A stretch of 64,000 nt of DNA from Halotia wernerae (GCA_034931985.1 JAYGHB010000013.1:1-64000); one strand, 5' to 3'; shown: positions 26,847-37,100, numbered from the stretch's first letter. The notes: generated by a model from the letters alone, not told the origin. Translations and numbers: made by a program.

Positions 26847-27779
26847 ATGTCACAATCGAAACTAGTTTTAGTGACTGGAGCCACTGGCTTTATTGGTCGC
26901 TATATTGTACGCTACTTTTCCAACCAAGGTTGGTCTGTGGTTGGTCTAGCTAAGACTTCTCCTGAGAATGCCCCACTATCTGATTTACAGGCTTACCACT
27001 GTCTTGATCTACCTAGTACAGAATTGAATAATTTACTGGATAAATATCATCCTGACCTATTTATTCACTGTGCTGGACGAGCTTCTGTAGGTTTATCAAT
27101 TACCGCGCCCAAAGAAGATTTTAACGCCAATACCGCGTTGACCTTTGAGGTGTTGAATTCTTTACGAACAAGCGCTCCTAATTGTCGATTTATTTTTCTT
27201 TCTAGTGCTGCGGTATATGGTAATCCTAATTCTATACCAATAAAAGAAGATAAAATTCCAAGTCCAATTTCACCTTACGGATTTCATAAATGGCAATCTG
27301 AAAACTTAGTTTTAGAGTTTGCCAGAGTTTATGGCTTATTAACTGCCAGTATCAGAATTTTTTCAGCATATGGCCCTGGACTTAGGCGACAAGTAATTTG
27401 GGATATCTGCCATAAAAATCTGACAGAAAAAGCTGTAAATCTTCAAGGAACTGGAAAAGAAAGTCGAGACTTTATCCATGCTATTGATATTGCCAAAGCA
27501 ATTGAGATTGTTGCTGGTTCTGCACAAATGCAAGGCGAAGTTTACAATGTTGGCTCTGGTAGAGAAACAACAATTAAAGAATTAGCAATATTAGTTATCG
27601 ATACCTTGAAATACGATCTCCAGCCTCAGTTTAATGGTAATATTCGCCCAGGAGACCCACTTAACTGGCAGGCTGATATCAGCAAAATACAAACTTTAGG
27701 TTTTGAGCCTTCTGTTCCTCTGGAAAAGGGAGTGAAAAATTTTGTTAACTGGTGTAAAGCAGAATTACATATTATTTAA
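26847..27779 (+). CDS. NAD-dependent epimerase/dehydratase (extended SDR)
   Basis: A nucleotide-sugar modifying enzyme of 310 residues. The GATGFIGRYIVRYF motif near 11-24 binds NAD(P). The serine of FLSSAAVYG is near 121, and the catalytic pair is in YGFHK near 147-151. The C-terminal part has GSGRETTIKELA near 234-245 and the RPGDP motif near 269-273 that contacts the nucleotide in this family. It could be a GDP- or UDP-sugar epimerase or reductase. It is placed among glycosyltransferases, so it probably supplies a donor for them. Confidence 0.88.
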   Translation: MSQSKLVLVTGATGFIGRYIVRYFSNQGWSVVGLAKTSPENAPLSDLQAYHCLDLPSTELNNLLDKYHPDLFIHCAGRASVGLSITAPKEDFNANTALTFEVLNSLRTSAPNCRFIFLSSAAVYGNPNSIPIKEDKIPSPISPYGFHKWQSENLVLEFARVYGLLTASIRIFSAYGPGLRRQVIWDICHKNLTEKAVNLQGTGKESRDFIHAIDIAKAIEIVAGSAQMQGEVYNVGSGRETTIKELAILVIDTLKYDLQPQFNGNIRPGDPLNWQADISKIQTLGFEPSVPLEKGVKNFVNWCKAELHII

Positions 27780-27804
27780 ATAAAGTTTATATATAATTTT
27801 TAAT

Positions 27805-28947
27805 ATGAAAAAGATTTTAATTAGTGGTATTTTAGCAGGAGAGGGAGGGATTCAAACCCATCTTCATTGGCTTGCAAATGTTCTAGAAGAGGAAAAAATA
27901 GATACTGCCTTTATTATAAAAAAGCCTGTTGAAGAACAATCGCGACAATATTCATTCATTAAGTTCTTTCCCTTTGAATTTAGTACTAAACAGCAAAACA
28001 AATCAATTTTTTCATTTTTTAAGAACATTAATAAAATCAAGACAATCATTGAAGAATTTGCACCAGATGTTTACATTGCTGTCGGCACGGGCTTTTACTC
28101 AGTCATACCTATTTGTTTGGCAAGACATAAATCACGCACGATTTTTCATGAGGTGATGTCAGGTTTAAAGAGTGGTTGGAAAGACCCTCGGTGGGTTGTA
28201 CGTTGGTACTTTGATGAAGTAGCTGCTCATACACCAACGGTTGCAGTAAATTTTGCTAATTGCTTTGGTTGGAAAAAAGAGATTCCAGTGCTTTCAGCAA
28301 TACCAGTCCCACTGGAAATCGTGACATCACTACCCCAACCTGTTTATGAAAAAGTTCCTTTAGGACAAGCTAAAGCAGCACTATTTAGTCGTCTAGTGCC
28401 TCATAAAAGGGCTTTTTGGCTAGTGCAACAGTGGGAATATCTGAAGGACGTACTCAGTGAACTCCACATTCACGGCGGAGGCCCGGAGGAGCCTTTAATA
28501 CGTGAGTACATTGAAGCACATGGAATAGGCGATCGCGTCAAATGTTTTGGTCGCTATCCAGAAGGTCAAGCTTATGTAGACCTCATCAGCAGCTACGATC
28601 TAACATTATTACCTACCCTTGGTGATGAAGGCGCACCACTTGTGCTACTAGAATCTCTAGCTTGTGGTGTACCCTTTGTTACTTACGGTGTTGGAGGTAT
28701 TGCCGATTATGGTGTGAATAATCCAAATGTAATTATTGTTCCTCCTGAACCTTGGCAGAATGAGCAAGTAAAAGATGCTGTATCTGCGGCCAACTCTACA
28801 GATAACTTATTTATTAGTGCTGTTAGAAAAATGCTATTCCAGTTGGCAGACGGAAAGATTAACCAAGTAGAATTACAAAAATATTATTTGGATAAGTATT
28901 CCTACTCCGTTCTTAAGCAAGCATGGCTATCTTATCTGTGTGGTTGA
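27805..28947 (+). CDS. Glycosyltransferase, GT4 family
   Basis: A 380-residue GT-B protein starting KKILISGILAGEGGIQTHL, with the glycine-rich acceptor loop. The second domain includes KAALFSRLVPHKRAFWLVQ near 186-204, LHIHGGGPEEPLI near 215-227, and the donor region PTLGDEGAPLVLLESLACGVPF near 271-292, which carries Glu residues at the expected spacing. The gene starts 25 bases after the epimerase stop and lies 21 bases before the next transferase, consistent with one transcript. Confidence 0.88.
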   Translation: MKKILISGILAGEGGIQTHLHWLANVLEEEKIDTAFIIKKPVEEQSRQYSFIKFFPFEFSTKQQNKSIFSFFKNINKIKTIIEEFAPDVYIAVGTGFYSVIPICLARHKSRTIFHEVMSGLKSGWKDPRWVVRWYFDEVAAHTPTVAVNFANCFGWKKEIPVLSAIPVPLEIVTSLPQPVYEKVPLGQAKAALFSRLVPHKRAFWLVQQWEYLKDVLSELHIHGGGPEEPLIREYIEAHGIGDRVKCFGRYPEGQAYVDLISSYDLTLLPTLGDEGAPLVLLESLACGVPFVTYGVGGIADYGVNNPNVIIVPPEPWQNEQVKDAVSAANSTDNLFISAVRKMLFQLADGKINQVELQKYYLDKYSYSVLKQAWLSYLCG

Positions 28948-28968
28948 CTTTAAAACAAAGAAATATAT

Positions 28969-30096
28969 ATGAAAATTCTGTTTTATTTTGGTGGATTTGC
29001 TCCAATTGGAGGGATAGAAACTTTCTGCAAGAATCTTCTCTGCTATCTTCAAAGCCACAACTACGATTGTCAGTTAGTCTGTTGGGGGCAAAATTCCCAT
29101 CTACTACAGTATATTGAACAGGCAAAAGTCAAAATTGTTCGTAATCCTTGGCAATGGGGTTGTAGATGGAATGTACCAGATTGGCTGCTTTTACCTCTGG
29201 GAATTGAACAAATTAAACAAAGTAATATAGTTTTGTTTGGTAAACTCTTACCCATCAAAATTTTAAAAATTCTAAAGTTACAAATTGGTAATAGTACAAA
29301 ATTTGTTTATATTACTCCCTATCGTCCTTTAGTTCCAACTACAACTACACAAAAAAAACAACTTTTAGACGTACTGAACCTATTTGATTTAATCCTAGTG
29401 CAAGCATCTGCATTTACAGAAGATTTGCGTAAAATTGGCTATCAAGGGCGAGTCAAAGTGATTTCTTATATTCCCCAGGATACTGGTAATCTCAAACCAC
29501 TGCCACCAAACGAGGAACTAAAAATAGGCTTTCTCGGTAGACTAGTAGAAGATAAAAATATCCCTTTGTTACTAGAAGCCTTTCGTTACTTTCAAGATAA
29601 ATACCTACAATCATCTATTGCTGATAATAAACAACAGCAGACTAGCCTGCACCTATTTGGTGATGGTCATTTACGCGAACAACTAGAACAACTGGCTGAA
29701 ACACTTGGTATTGCATCTTCTGTGGTGTTTCATGGCACTATTCCTAATCAGGAAGTAGAAAATGTGATAGCATCTTGTCACCTATTTGCCTTTACTTCCC
29801 GTACAGAAGGACAATGTTTAGCAGCTTTAGAAATTTTGGGTTGTGGTAGACCAATTGTCGCTACAGATGTAGGTGCATTACCAGATATTTTGTCTGACTC
29901 TCGTCTCGGTAAAATAGTCAAGTCTACTAATCCCAATGAATTTGCTGATAAATTAATGAAGATAGCAAAGTTAATAGAGCAACAGTCAATATCACCAGAA
30001 ATGATTCGTTCAGCTTATCTAGAACGATATGCTCCTGAAAATGTAGGCGATCGCTACAAAAAAATATTAAATTCTTTATCATCCCCAACTTTATAA
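28969..30096 (+). CDS. Glycosyltransferase, GT4 family
   Basis: A 375-residue GT-B protein. MKILFYFGGFAPIGGIETFC gives the first strand and glycine loop. The second domain starts at ELKIGFLGRLVEDKNIPLLL near 184-203, LFGDGHLREQLEQLAE follows near 227-242, and SRTEGQCLAALEILGCGRPI near 277-296 is the donor site with E-x7-E spacing. The order and spacing match the neighbouring transferases, but the sequences are clearly different, so these are not recent duplicates. Confidence 0.9.
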   Translation: MKILFYFGGFAPIGGIETFCKNLLCYLQSHNYDCQLVCWGQNSHLLQYIEQAKVKIVRNPWQWGCRWNVPDWLLLPLGIEQIKQSNIVLFGKLLPIKILKILKLQIGNSTKFVYITPYRPLVPTTTTQKKQLLDVLNLFDLILVQASAFTEDLRKIGYQGRVKVISYIPQDTGNLKPLPPNEELKIGFLGRLVEDKNIPLLLEAFRYFQDKYLQSSIADNKQQQTSLHLFGDGHLREQLEQLAETLGIASSVVFHGTIPNQEVENVIASCHLFAFTSRTEGQCLAALEILGCGRPIVATDVGALPDILSDSRLGKIVKSTNPNEFADKLMKIAKLIEQQSISPEMIRSAYLERYAPENVGDRYKKILNSLSSPTL

Positions 30097-30120
30097 TTTT
30101 CGATACTTTTCTATTTATAC

Positions 30121-31371
30121 ATGACCAATAAACCTAAAGTTTTAGTAGCACAACTTGGTGCTAGAAAGCATTATCAAGAACCTCTGCTATTTCACCAGTG
30201 GGGTATTTTAAATAGGCTTTATACTGATTTCTACTCAGGACATAGTTTTCTGGCTAATTTATTACGTCATCCTCGACTCTATAATCGTCTTCCAAATTTT
30301 TTAAAAAAAGGTCTAGAACGCAACGAACCAAATCTTAAAAATGCAAAAATTATCCACTTCCCTATATTTGGCTATAGGTATGTCAAGGCTCTAAATAAAG
30401 CTTCACCCCAACAAGCATCACAAATATTTGTAGAGGGAGGAAAAGAATTTTGCCAACACATTATTAAATCTGGTTTAGGAGAAGTTGATATTATTTATGG
30501 ATTTAATAGTGCGTGTCTAGAATTATTTGAATATGCTAAATCCTCTGGAATTCGCTGTATTTTAGATCAAACCCTAGCTGATTACTCAATTGTACATAAA
30601 CTTTTACTAGAAGAGGAAGAGCGTTGGCAAGGATGGTCATTAACGCCCTTTACAGTTAGTGATGCTGACTTAGAACTGATGCAACGAGAGCATCGCGAGC
30701 AAGACTTAGCAAATCATATTATTTGTGGTTCTAATTTTGTGAAAGACTCTCTAATAGCTAGGGGAGTTGATACTCATAAAATATCTGTAGTGCCATTAGG
30801 TCGCATCAAAGATGAAAAATCAGCGCAGTATCAACCTCTGACTCAAATTCCACGAGAGCGAGGAGACGAGTTAAGAATCTTATTTGTCGGTTCAGTTGGA
30901 CTACGGAAGGGAATTCCCTATTTACTAGAAGCTCTACGTCAGATAAAAGGAAAAATACCTTTTACTTGTAAAGTCGTAGGCTCTTTGGAAATCAAGCCTG
31001 AGCGTATTACTGAGTATAGTGATGTGTGTGATTTTACGGGAAGAATTCCCCGCTCTCAAGTCAAAGATTTATATACTTGGGCAGATGTATTTGTGCTACC
31101 TTCAATATGCGAAGGTTCGGCAATGGTGACTTATGAAGCATTAAGTTTAGGAGTTCCTATTATTACTACTTATAATTCAGGTTCTGTTATTAGAGATGAA
31201 ATTGATGGCTTTATTGTACCTATGAGAAGTATAGACGCTATTGTTGGAAAGCTGGTAACCTTTTACACAGAAGGTAAGCATTCTTTTCAGAAAATAGCTA
31301 ACGATCAAGAATATTTAAAAGATGTACTGCAAGAGTCAGAGAATCATTTACGGCAGATTTTAATATACTAG
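30121..31371 (+). CDS. Glycosyltransferase, GT4 family
   Basis: A 416-residue GT-B protein. The N-terminal domain (VLVAQLGARKHYQEPLLFHQ) is less typical and Arg/His-rich. DIIYGFNSACLELFEYAKS lies near 121-139 and LDQTLADYSI near 147-156. The second domain is standard: ELRILFVGSVGLRKGIPYLL near 252-271 and LPSICEGSAMVTYEALSLGV near 325-344, with the conserved acidic pair. This resembles group-1 transferases found in exopolysaccharide loci. It is 24 bases after the preceding gene. Confidence 0.88.
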   Translation: MTNKPKVLVAQLGARKHYQEPLLFHQWGILNRLYTDFYSGHSFLANLLRHPRLYNRLPNFLKKGLERNEPNLKNAKIIHFPIFGYRYVKALNKASPQQASQIFVEGGKEFCQHIIKSGLGEVDIIYGFNSACLELFEYAKSSGIRCILDQTLADYSIVHKLLLEEEERWQGWSLTPFTVSDADLELMQREHREQDLANHIICGSNFVKDSLIARGVDTHKISVVPLGRIKDEKSAQYQPLTQIPRERGDELRILFVGSVGLRKGIPYLLEALRQIKGKIPFTCKVVGSLEIKPERITEYSDVCDFTGRIPRSQVKDLYTWADVFVLPSICEGSAMVTYEALSLGVPIITTYNSGSVIRDEIDGFIVPMRSIDAIVGKLVTFYTEGKHSFQKIANDQEYLKDVLQESENHLRQILIY

Positions 31372-31479
31372 CTAGCCCTTTTGAGGTGACTTACAGTTCC
31401 TTGTATATTAGATAAATATATACAAAAAACTACTATATTAAACAATAATATTAATCTAAAGCTTTTTAATTTTAATCTT

Positions 31480-32739
31480 ATGGTCGAAATATATCGAAAT
31501 CTGTTAATTATCATTTGTATAGGTTTATTAGTTTGGGGAATAGTTCGCATAGAAAGAATTTATCAATATCCATTCTTCATGGGTAGTATGTTTACTTCTT
31601 TTGTATTGCCTCAAATATTTTCCTTGATTCAAAAACCTGGAGTAGTCACTCAAGAAGCTTTAGAAAGGGTAATATTAGTTTCATGTTTATCTGCTGCTAC
31701 TTGTTGGATAGGATATGCAACTAAACCAAATAAAAAATTGTTAGCAAAGTTAAATGTTCCTATAGATGAACGCAAGTTATTTCAAGCTGGTTTAGTGCTG
31801 ATGGCTCAAGGACATTTGTTTAATTTTTTACTTTCTCGTACAGCTATCCAACATTCAGAAAATGTAGGTGGTAACTGGACAGGGCCAGCTACCATATATC
31901 TATTTTTTTCTCAAGTTACCAATATTGCTTTTGGAATTTTTTTATTACAAGCATTGAAGCGACCTAAACCAATTAATATTGCTTGTGCAGTTATATCGGC
32001 TTGGCCTCTAATATCCAGCATTATTGTCGGACGTAGACAAGGCACTATGACATTTATAATCATCATAGGCCTTTCATTGTACTTAGTTCGCCGTTATGTA
32101 CCTCCTAGGGTGTTAGTCGTCACAGCTATATTCATGATGACTTTGATTATTCCTGCACTAGGTGTAATCCGGGGAGAATTTTGGAATTTACTCTTTAGCG
32201 GTCAATGGCAACAACTATCATCAGTTATTCAAGGAGCGTTTGAATTTCAGCAGGGTGGTGACATATTAGAAATGAGAAATGCGGCATTATTAATGGATGC
32301 AGTAGAACGGACTGGTTTGTATGGATATGGCTCAGGTTGGTGGGATAGTATTGTATTTCAATATGTACCTGGACAAATTGTGGGACAGGGCTTTAAAGAA
32401 TCTCTAAAATTTAATCTTTTAGACTTGGATTTACTAAATAAGTTATATGGCTATAGAGTTCCTACAGGTTCAACAATTACTGGTATAGGGGATTCTTTTA
32501 TGGAATTTAGTTTTCTGGGATTCCTTATTTTTGGAATGATCGGATATATATTTAAAACTCTTTGGATATCATCTTTGTATTATCAAAGTACTTATAGTAG
32601 ACTACTTTACATGGGATTAGTTAGTCCAGCAATGGTAGGATTAACACATGGTATAGGCAGATTTTGGCAAGAGGGAATATTTCAAGTTTTTTTTGTAAGT
32701 GTAGCTATTTATTATTCTCGACTTAAATATAAATTTTAA
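31480..32739 (+). CDS. Multi-spanning membrane protein, Wzy polymerase or WaaL ligase-like
   Basis: A 419-residue integral membrane protein with roughly ten to twelve hydrophobic segments and a longer loop around residues 255-310, the general form of O-antigen polymerases and ligases. Charged landmarks are GRRQGTMTFIIII near 186-198, the VIRGEFWNLLF loop near 229-239, and TGIGDSFMEFSFLGF near 328-342. Sequence motifs in this family are weak, so the call rests on topology and location inside the glycan locus. In an ABC-dependent pathway a ligase is expected and a polymerase is not, so either role is open. Confidence 0.65.
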   Translation: MVEIYRNLLIIICIGLLVWGIVRIERIYQYPFFMGSMFTSFVLPQIFSLIQKPGVVTQEALERVILVSCLSAATCWIGYATKPNKKLLAKLNVPIDERKLFQAGLVLMAQGHLFNFLLSRTAIQHSENVGGNWTGPATIYLFFSQVTNIAFGIFLLQALKRPKPINIACAVISAWPLISSIIVGRRQGTMTFIIIIGLSLYLVRRYVPPRVLVVTAIFMMTLIIPALGVIRGEFWNLLFSGQWQQLSSVIQGAFEFQQGGDILEMRNAALLMDAVERTGLYGYGSGWWDSIVFQYVPGQIVGQGFKESLKFNLLDLDLLNKLYGYRVPTGSTITGIGDSFMEFSFLGFLIFGMIGYIFKTLWISSLYYQSTYSRLLYMGLVSPAMVGLTHGIGRFWQEGIFQVFFVSVAIYYSRLKYKF

Positions 32740-32786
32740 TAAATATATTCGTATCTTAAAAAGCAAAAAACACTAGGATATATATA

Positions 32787-33917
32787 ATGAATATTAATAT
32801 TGGTATTCTATTTTCCAATTATGGCCCTTATCATATTGCAAGGATTGAAGGATTAGTCGATTCTTCTCAAAAACTTCAAAATCAAATATTTGCTATAGAA
32901 TTGGCACGCTCCGAGGAACAATATCCATGGAATATAAAAATTAATAACCTAAATTTTTCCTTTGTTTCAGTGATTCAAGATCAGTCTCTTGAAAAAACGA
33001 ATATTTTCCATCTCCTAAAAAAGCTTAATGATGTCCTCAATGCAGTTAATCCGACTGCCATAGCAATTGCTGGTTATTTTCAACCTGCAATGCTGTTTAC
33101 ATTGATTTGGTGCTTATTGCACCGCAAGTCGGCAATTCTCCTTTCAGAAACAACTGAAAATGATGTTTCTCGTTCCTGGTGGCGGGAAGCAATAAAAAGT
33201 TGGATTGTCAAGAAATATAAATCTGCCTTGGTAGGAGGACAGCCACACAAACGATACTTAATTAAGTTAGGTATGCCCCCAGAAGCAATATTTTTAGGCT
33301 ACGACGTAGTAGGAAATGATACTTTTAATCTAGACAACATTAAATATCTTCCTAAGCCTATTGAAAAACCTTTCTTTTTAGCAATTAATCGCTTCATTTC
33401 CAAAAAAAATCTTTCATTTCTCATCTCGTCCTATGCAGCTTACTGGCAAATAGTTGGAGACAAGGCTTGGGATTTAGTTCTTTGTGGTGACGGTCAACTA
33501 CGTCCACAATTAGAACAGCAGATTAGTGAACTTGGCTTAGAAAATTATATTCACCTCCCTGGTTTTCTTCAGCAAGACGAGCTTCTTCCCTTCTTTGCTC
33601 ATGCAAATTGCTTTATCCATGCGAGTGTTCAGGAGCAATGGGGATTAGTAGTCAATGAAGCAATGGCAGCAGGTTTACCTGTTCTGGTTTCTAATCACTG
33701 TGGCTGTTTCGAGGATTTAGTTTTGGAAGGCGTAAATGGATTTGGTTTTGATCCAGAAAATCAAGCAGAATTGACACAACTCATGGTCAAAATTAGCTCA
33801 AATGAAGTTAACTTACAAACAATGGGTAAAGCTTCACTGGAACATATTCAAAAGTTTTCTCCAAATTACTTTGGTCAAGGCTTGATGCAGGCAGTTGAAT
33901 ACGCTTTAGCACATTAA
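32787..33917 (+). CDS. Glycosyltransferase, GT4 family
   Basis: A 376-residue GT-B protein. It opens with NIGILFSNYGPYHIARIEGL, and has LLSETTENDVSRSWWREAIK near 118-137 and VGGQPHKRYLIKLGMPPEAI near 152-171, features of the LpcC/WcaI-like group. The second domain contains FLAINRFISKKNLSFLISSY near 196-215, CGDGQLRPQLEQQ near 234-246, and HASVQEQWGLVVNEAMAAGL near 276-295 as donor site. It follows the membrane protein after 47 bases. Confidence 0.88.
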   Translation: MNINIGILFSNYGPYHIARIEGLVDSSQKLQNQIFAIELARSEEQYPWNIKINNLNFSFVSVIQDQSLEKTNIFHLLKKLNDVLNAVNPTAIAIAGYFQPAMLFTLIWCLLHRKSAILLSETTENDVSRSWWREAIKSWIVKKYKSALVGGQPHKRYLIKLGMPPEAIFLGYDVVGNDTFNLDNIKYLPKPIEKPFFLAINRFISKKNLSFLISSYAAYWQIVGDKAWDLVLCGDGQLRPQLEQQISELGLENYIHLPGFLQQDELLPFFAHANCFIHASVQEQWGLVVNEAMAAGLPVLVSNHCGCFEDLVLEGVNGFGFDPENQAELTQLMVKISSNEVNLQTMGKASLEHIQKFSPNYFGQGLMQAVEYALAH

Positions 33918-33926
33918 TAATTAGTG

Positions 33927-35090
33927 ATGAAGATTCTAATCGTTATTCCCGCTCTTGGTCCTGTTTATGGTGGCCCAACTAAGAGTGTAATCGAGCTAGC
34001 TCAGGCACTAGGTAGTCAGGGAGTATACATTGATATTGTAGCCACCACAGCTAATGGTTCTACCAGTATGGATGTCCCGACTCTTACCTGGATCAAGGAG
34101 AAATATTATCGAATTCAATACTTTCCTTACTGGAATTTTCTGGATTATAAAATCAGTTTGTCTCTGACTAACTGGTTATTTCAAAACGTCACTAATTACG
34201 ATTTAGTACACACTAACGCTATTTTTTCTTATCCTGTTTTACCTGCTTATTGGGCTTGTCAGATACACAAAGTACCCTACATCATGACTCCTCATGGGAT
34301 GTTAGAACCATGGGCTTTAGCTTATAAATCTGGCAAGAAGCGTTTTTACTTTGCTTTGCTGGAAAAACCTGCTTTCCAGCGTGCCAGTGCTATTCAAATG
34401 TTGGCATCTACTGAAGCTAAAAGAATAGAACCGCTTCAATTGAAAGCGCCTTTAGTAGTTGTTCCTAACGGGATTCACCAGCAAGATTTTGAAACACTAG
34501 CCAATCCAGAGCTTTTTTATCAACAGTTTCCTCAGACTCGCAACAAAACATTAATTTTATTTTTGGGGCGAATTGATCCTAAAAAAGGACTCGATTTGCT
34601 GGCTAGTGCGTTTACCAAGGTATATATTAAATTTCCTCGGACACGTTTAATTGTTGCAGGGCCAGATAATATTGGCTTTGCTAAAACTGCTCAGAAATAC
34701 TTTGCTGACTCAGGATGCTTGGATGCAGTTACCTTTACCGGGATGCTCACTGGCTCTCTAAAATATGCTGCACTTGCAGCAGCTAGTCTATACGTTGCTC
34801 CTTCTTACTCCGAAGGCTTTAGCGTATCTGTCTTAGAAGGAATGACGGCAAAACTACCCTGCGTTATTACCACAGGCTGTAATTTTCCGGAAGCCGCAGT
34901 AGAGCAAGCAGCTCTTGTTGTTGACATTGATGCTGAAAAAATTGCTAAAGCTTTAATATGGTGTCTAGAAAATCCCGAGCAAGCAAAAGCAATGGGCGAT
35001 CGCGCTCGCACACTAATCTGTGAAAATTACACATGGGAGCAGCTTGCTTTCCAAATGCTACAGATCTATACAAACATAGTCAAAAAATAG
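33927..35090 (+). CDS. Glycosyltransferase, GT4 family
   Basis: A 387-residue GT-B protein. The frame starts at GTG 33924, but the next codon is ATG at 33927 and is used here. KILIVIPALGPVYGGPTKSV carries the acceptor loop. MTPHGMLEPWALAYKSGKKR near 118-137 is a signature of the exopolysaccharide group (AmsK/WcaL-like). The second domain shows LILFLGRIDPKKGLDLLA near 208-225 and APSYSEGFSVSVLEGMTAKL near 291-310. Only nine bases separate it from the previous gene. Confidence 0.9.
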   Translation: MKILIVIPALGPVYGGPTKSVIELAQALGSQGVYIDIVATTANGSTSMDVPTLTWIKEKYYRIQYFPYWNFLDYKISLSLTNWLFQNVTNYDLVHTNAIFSYPVLPAYWACQIHKVPYIMTPHGMLEPWALAYKSGKKRFYFALLEKPAFQRASAIQMLASTEAKRIEPLQLKAPLVVVPNGIHQQDFETLANPELFYQQFPQTRNKTLILFLGRIDPKKGLDLLASAFTKVYIKFPRTRLIVAGPDNIGFAKTAQKYFADSGCLDAVTFTGMLTGSLKYAALAAASLYVAPSYSEGFSVSVLEGMTAKLPCVITTGCNFPEAAVEQAALVVDIDAEKIAKALIWCLENPEQAKAMGDRARTLICENYTWEQLAFQMLQIYTNIVKK

Positions 35091-35249
35091 CTTACTTCTG
35101 CTCTTTACTAAGCATTGTTCTACTAAATAGCTTTTATTTATACAAATCCCTAACAATCAGTATGAATTTTCTTACATAGATGCTGTTTCTAGGTGTCACC
35201 ATTCTTACTTAATGAAGAATCGAGTTAGTTGTAATAGGAAGTTATATGC

Positions 35250-36038
35250 ATGTTAGATAAAATTACTCCTCTCATCCTTACCTACAACGAAGCCCCCAAT
35301 ATTAATCGCACTCTCCAAAAACTCGCTTGGGCAAAGCAGATTATTATCATTGACAGCTATAGCACCGATGAAACCCTAGAGCTCCTTGCATCCTATTCCC
35401 AACTTAAAGTATTTAAACGCAAATTTGACACCCACCCAACCCAGTGGAATTACGGTCTAAAGCAAGTTAGTTCTGAGTGGGTCTTTTCTCTAGACGCGGA
35501 CTACGTCGTTTCAGATGAACTGATAGCTGAATTAAAAACATTGCCTCAAGATGCAACAGTAGATGGTTATTTTGCCAGATTCAAATACTGCGTTTTTGGT
35601 AAACCTCTTCGAGGTACTATATTACCCCCGCGTCAGGTTCTATTTAGAAAAGACAAATCAATTTATATTGATGACGGACATACCCAACTTCTAGAAGTAA
35701 AAGGCAAGTCAGCAACACTTTCTGGCTACATCTACCACGACGATCGCAAATCCTTGAGCCGTTGGTTCTGGGCACAGGATCGCTACATAGTAATTGAGGC
35801 GAAGAAGATACTAGAAACCCCTGTGAACGAACTAAGTTTGAGCGATCGCATCCGCAAACAAAAAATCCTGGCTCCTTTGAGCATCTTGATTTACTGCTTG
35901 ATTCTCAAGGGCGGTATTCTCGATGGTTGGCATGGTTGGTACTATGCATTTCAGCGTGTTTTGGTAGAAATTCTGCTGGCAATTCGTCTGATAGAGTCTG
36001 AAAAATTGCAATGCACAGATTCTGGTACAAAGCAATAG
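35250..36038 (+). CDS. Glycosyltransferase, GT2 family (WaaE/KdtX-like)
   Basis: A 262-residue GT-A protein. The first motif ITPLILTYNEAPNINRTLQK, the DSYSTDET loop near 34-41, and SLDADYVVSDEL near 76-87 with the metal-binding Asp-Ala-Asp are all present. HDDRKSLSRWFWAQDRY near 158-174 matches the WaaE group, which adds a glucose or heptose-linked sugar to LPS core. The ribosome-binding site is AGGAAG about eight bases before ATG. A 159-base gap precedes it. Confidence 0.88.
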   Translation: MLDKITPLILTYNEAPNINRTLQKLAWAKQIIIIDSYSTDETLELLASYSQLKVFKRKFDTHPTQWNYGLKQVSSEWVFSLDADYVVSDELIAELKTLPQDATVDGYFARFKYCVFGKPLRGTILPPRQVLFRKDKSIYIDDGHTQLLEVKGKSATLSGYIYHDDRKSLSRWFWAQDRYIVIEAKKILETPVNELSLSDRIRKQKILAPLSILIYCLILKGGILDGWHGWYYAFQRVLVEILLAIRLIESEKLQCTDSGTKQ

Positions 36039-36239
36039 ATTTTTAATGAAAAATGCTTATGTATGACGTGGAAATGTCGCCCTGTAACCCTTGTGCCATA
36101 AAGGCTTAAGCGAATTACAGGATCAAAAATTAAGTCAGTAGTTATGAGGGAAAATATATGTATAAATTTTAACATTTGTTAACTCATGGTTAACCTAATT
36201 GTGTTTTGGAATTTTAGCAAAATTAATTAAAATTTTATT

Positions 36240-37100
36240 ATGTCCCACACTGTTATTATCCCCTCCGCTAAACGCCCACAAATACTTCACGAAACCATTA
36301 CTTCCCTGCTTCAACAGCAGACATCTGCTGACCAGATCCTGATTAGTGTTGCCGATACATCCTACGTCCTACCTGAAACCCTTGCTTTTCCTAAAGTTCA
36401 AATTGTGCTTGCCCGTCCTGGATTATGTCAGCAAGTCAATGATGCCATTCCTTACATCGACTCTTGTGCCTCCTTTGTCTCGATTCTTGATGATGATGTT
36501 GAGCTTGCACCGGACTACTTCACCCATGCCCGTTCTTTTAGTCAAGAACACCCCGATATTGCTGCCTTTAGTGGGTTTTTAGTTCGTAACGGCAATGTAG
36601 AACGCTCTGAAGGACGTTCTCTGCTCCTTTCTTTTGCTGACCAGCCCGACTACTCTTTCGAGATCCAATCTACGGTTTACGGCTGTAATATCAACACTCG
36701 CCCTGAAATTCTCCGAACAGTCAAATTTGATGAACGCCTTCCCCTTTACGGATGGCTTTGTGATGCTGATTTTGGCTTCCGCTGTAGAAGTTTCGGCATC
36801 TGCGTTAGCTATAATGCCTGTCGTCTTGTTCACCTTATGACCTCTTCAGGACGAATCTCCGGCACTCGTATGGGATTTGCCCAAATTATGAATCCTTACT
36901 ATCTTCATTGCAAAGGCATTATCCCCTTTTGGGAAGTGTTTCATAACCACTGGCTACTTGCTACTCGTAACAATCTCATCAAGCTTTTTTTATTTGATCA
37001 GAGAATAGATCGTCAGGGTCGCCTTAAAGGAAATTTAATGGCTTTTTCAATGATTTTACGTGGTCAAATAGAACCAGAATTTATGGAAAAACTTTCTTAA
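36240..37100 (+). CDS. Glycosyltransferase, GT2 family
   Basis: A 286-residue GT-A protein. It has HTVIIPSAKRPQILHETITS at the start, SILDDDVELAPDYF near 81-94 with the metal-binding aspartates, and YGWLCDADFGFRCRSFG near 166-182 with the acceptor-side ED/DAD-like pair. A hydrophobic helix lies near 225-245. It is the last gene before the hairpin terminator at 37127, and ends the long plus-strand run of glycan genes. Confidence 0.85.
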   Translation: MSHTVIIPSAKRPQILHETITSLLQQQTSADQILISVADTSYVLPETLAFPKVQIVLARPGLCQQVNDAIPYIDSCASFVSILDDDVELAPDYFTHARSFSQEHPDIAAFSGFLVRNGNVERSEGRSLLLSFADQPDYSFEIQSTVYGCNINTRPEILRTVKFDERLPLYGWLCDADFGFRCRSFGICVSYNACRLVHLMTSSGRISGTRMGFAQIMNPYYLHCKGIIPFWEVFHNHWLLATRNNLIKLFLFDQRIDRQGRLKGNLMAFSMILRGQIEPEFMEKLS

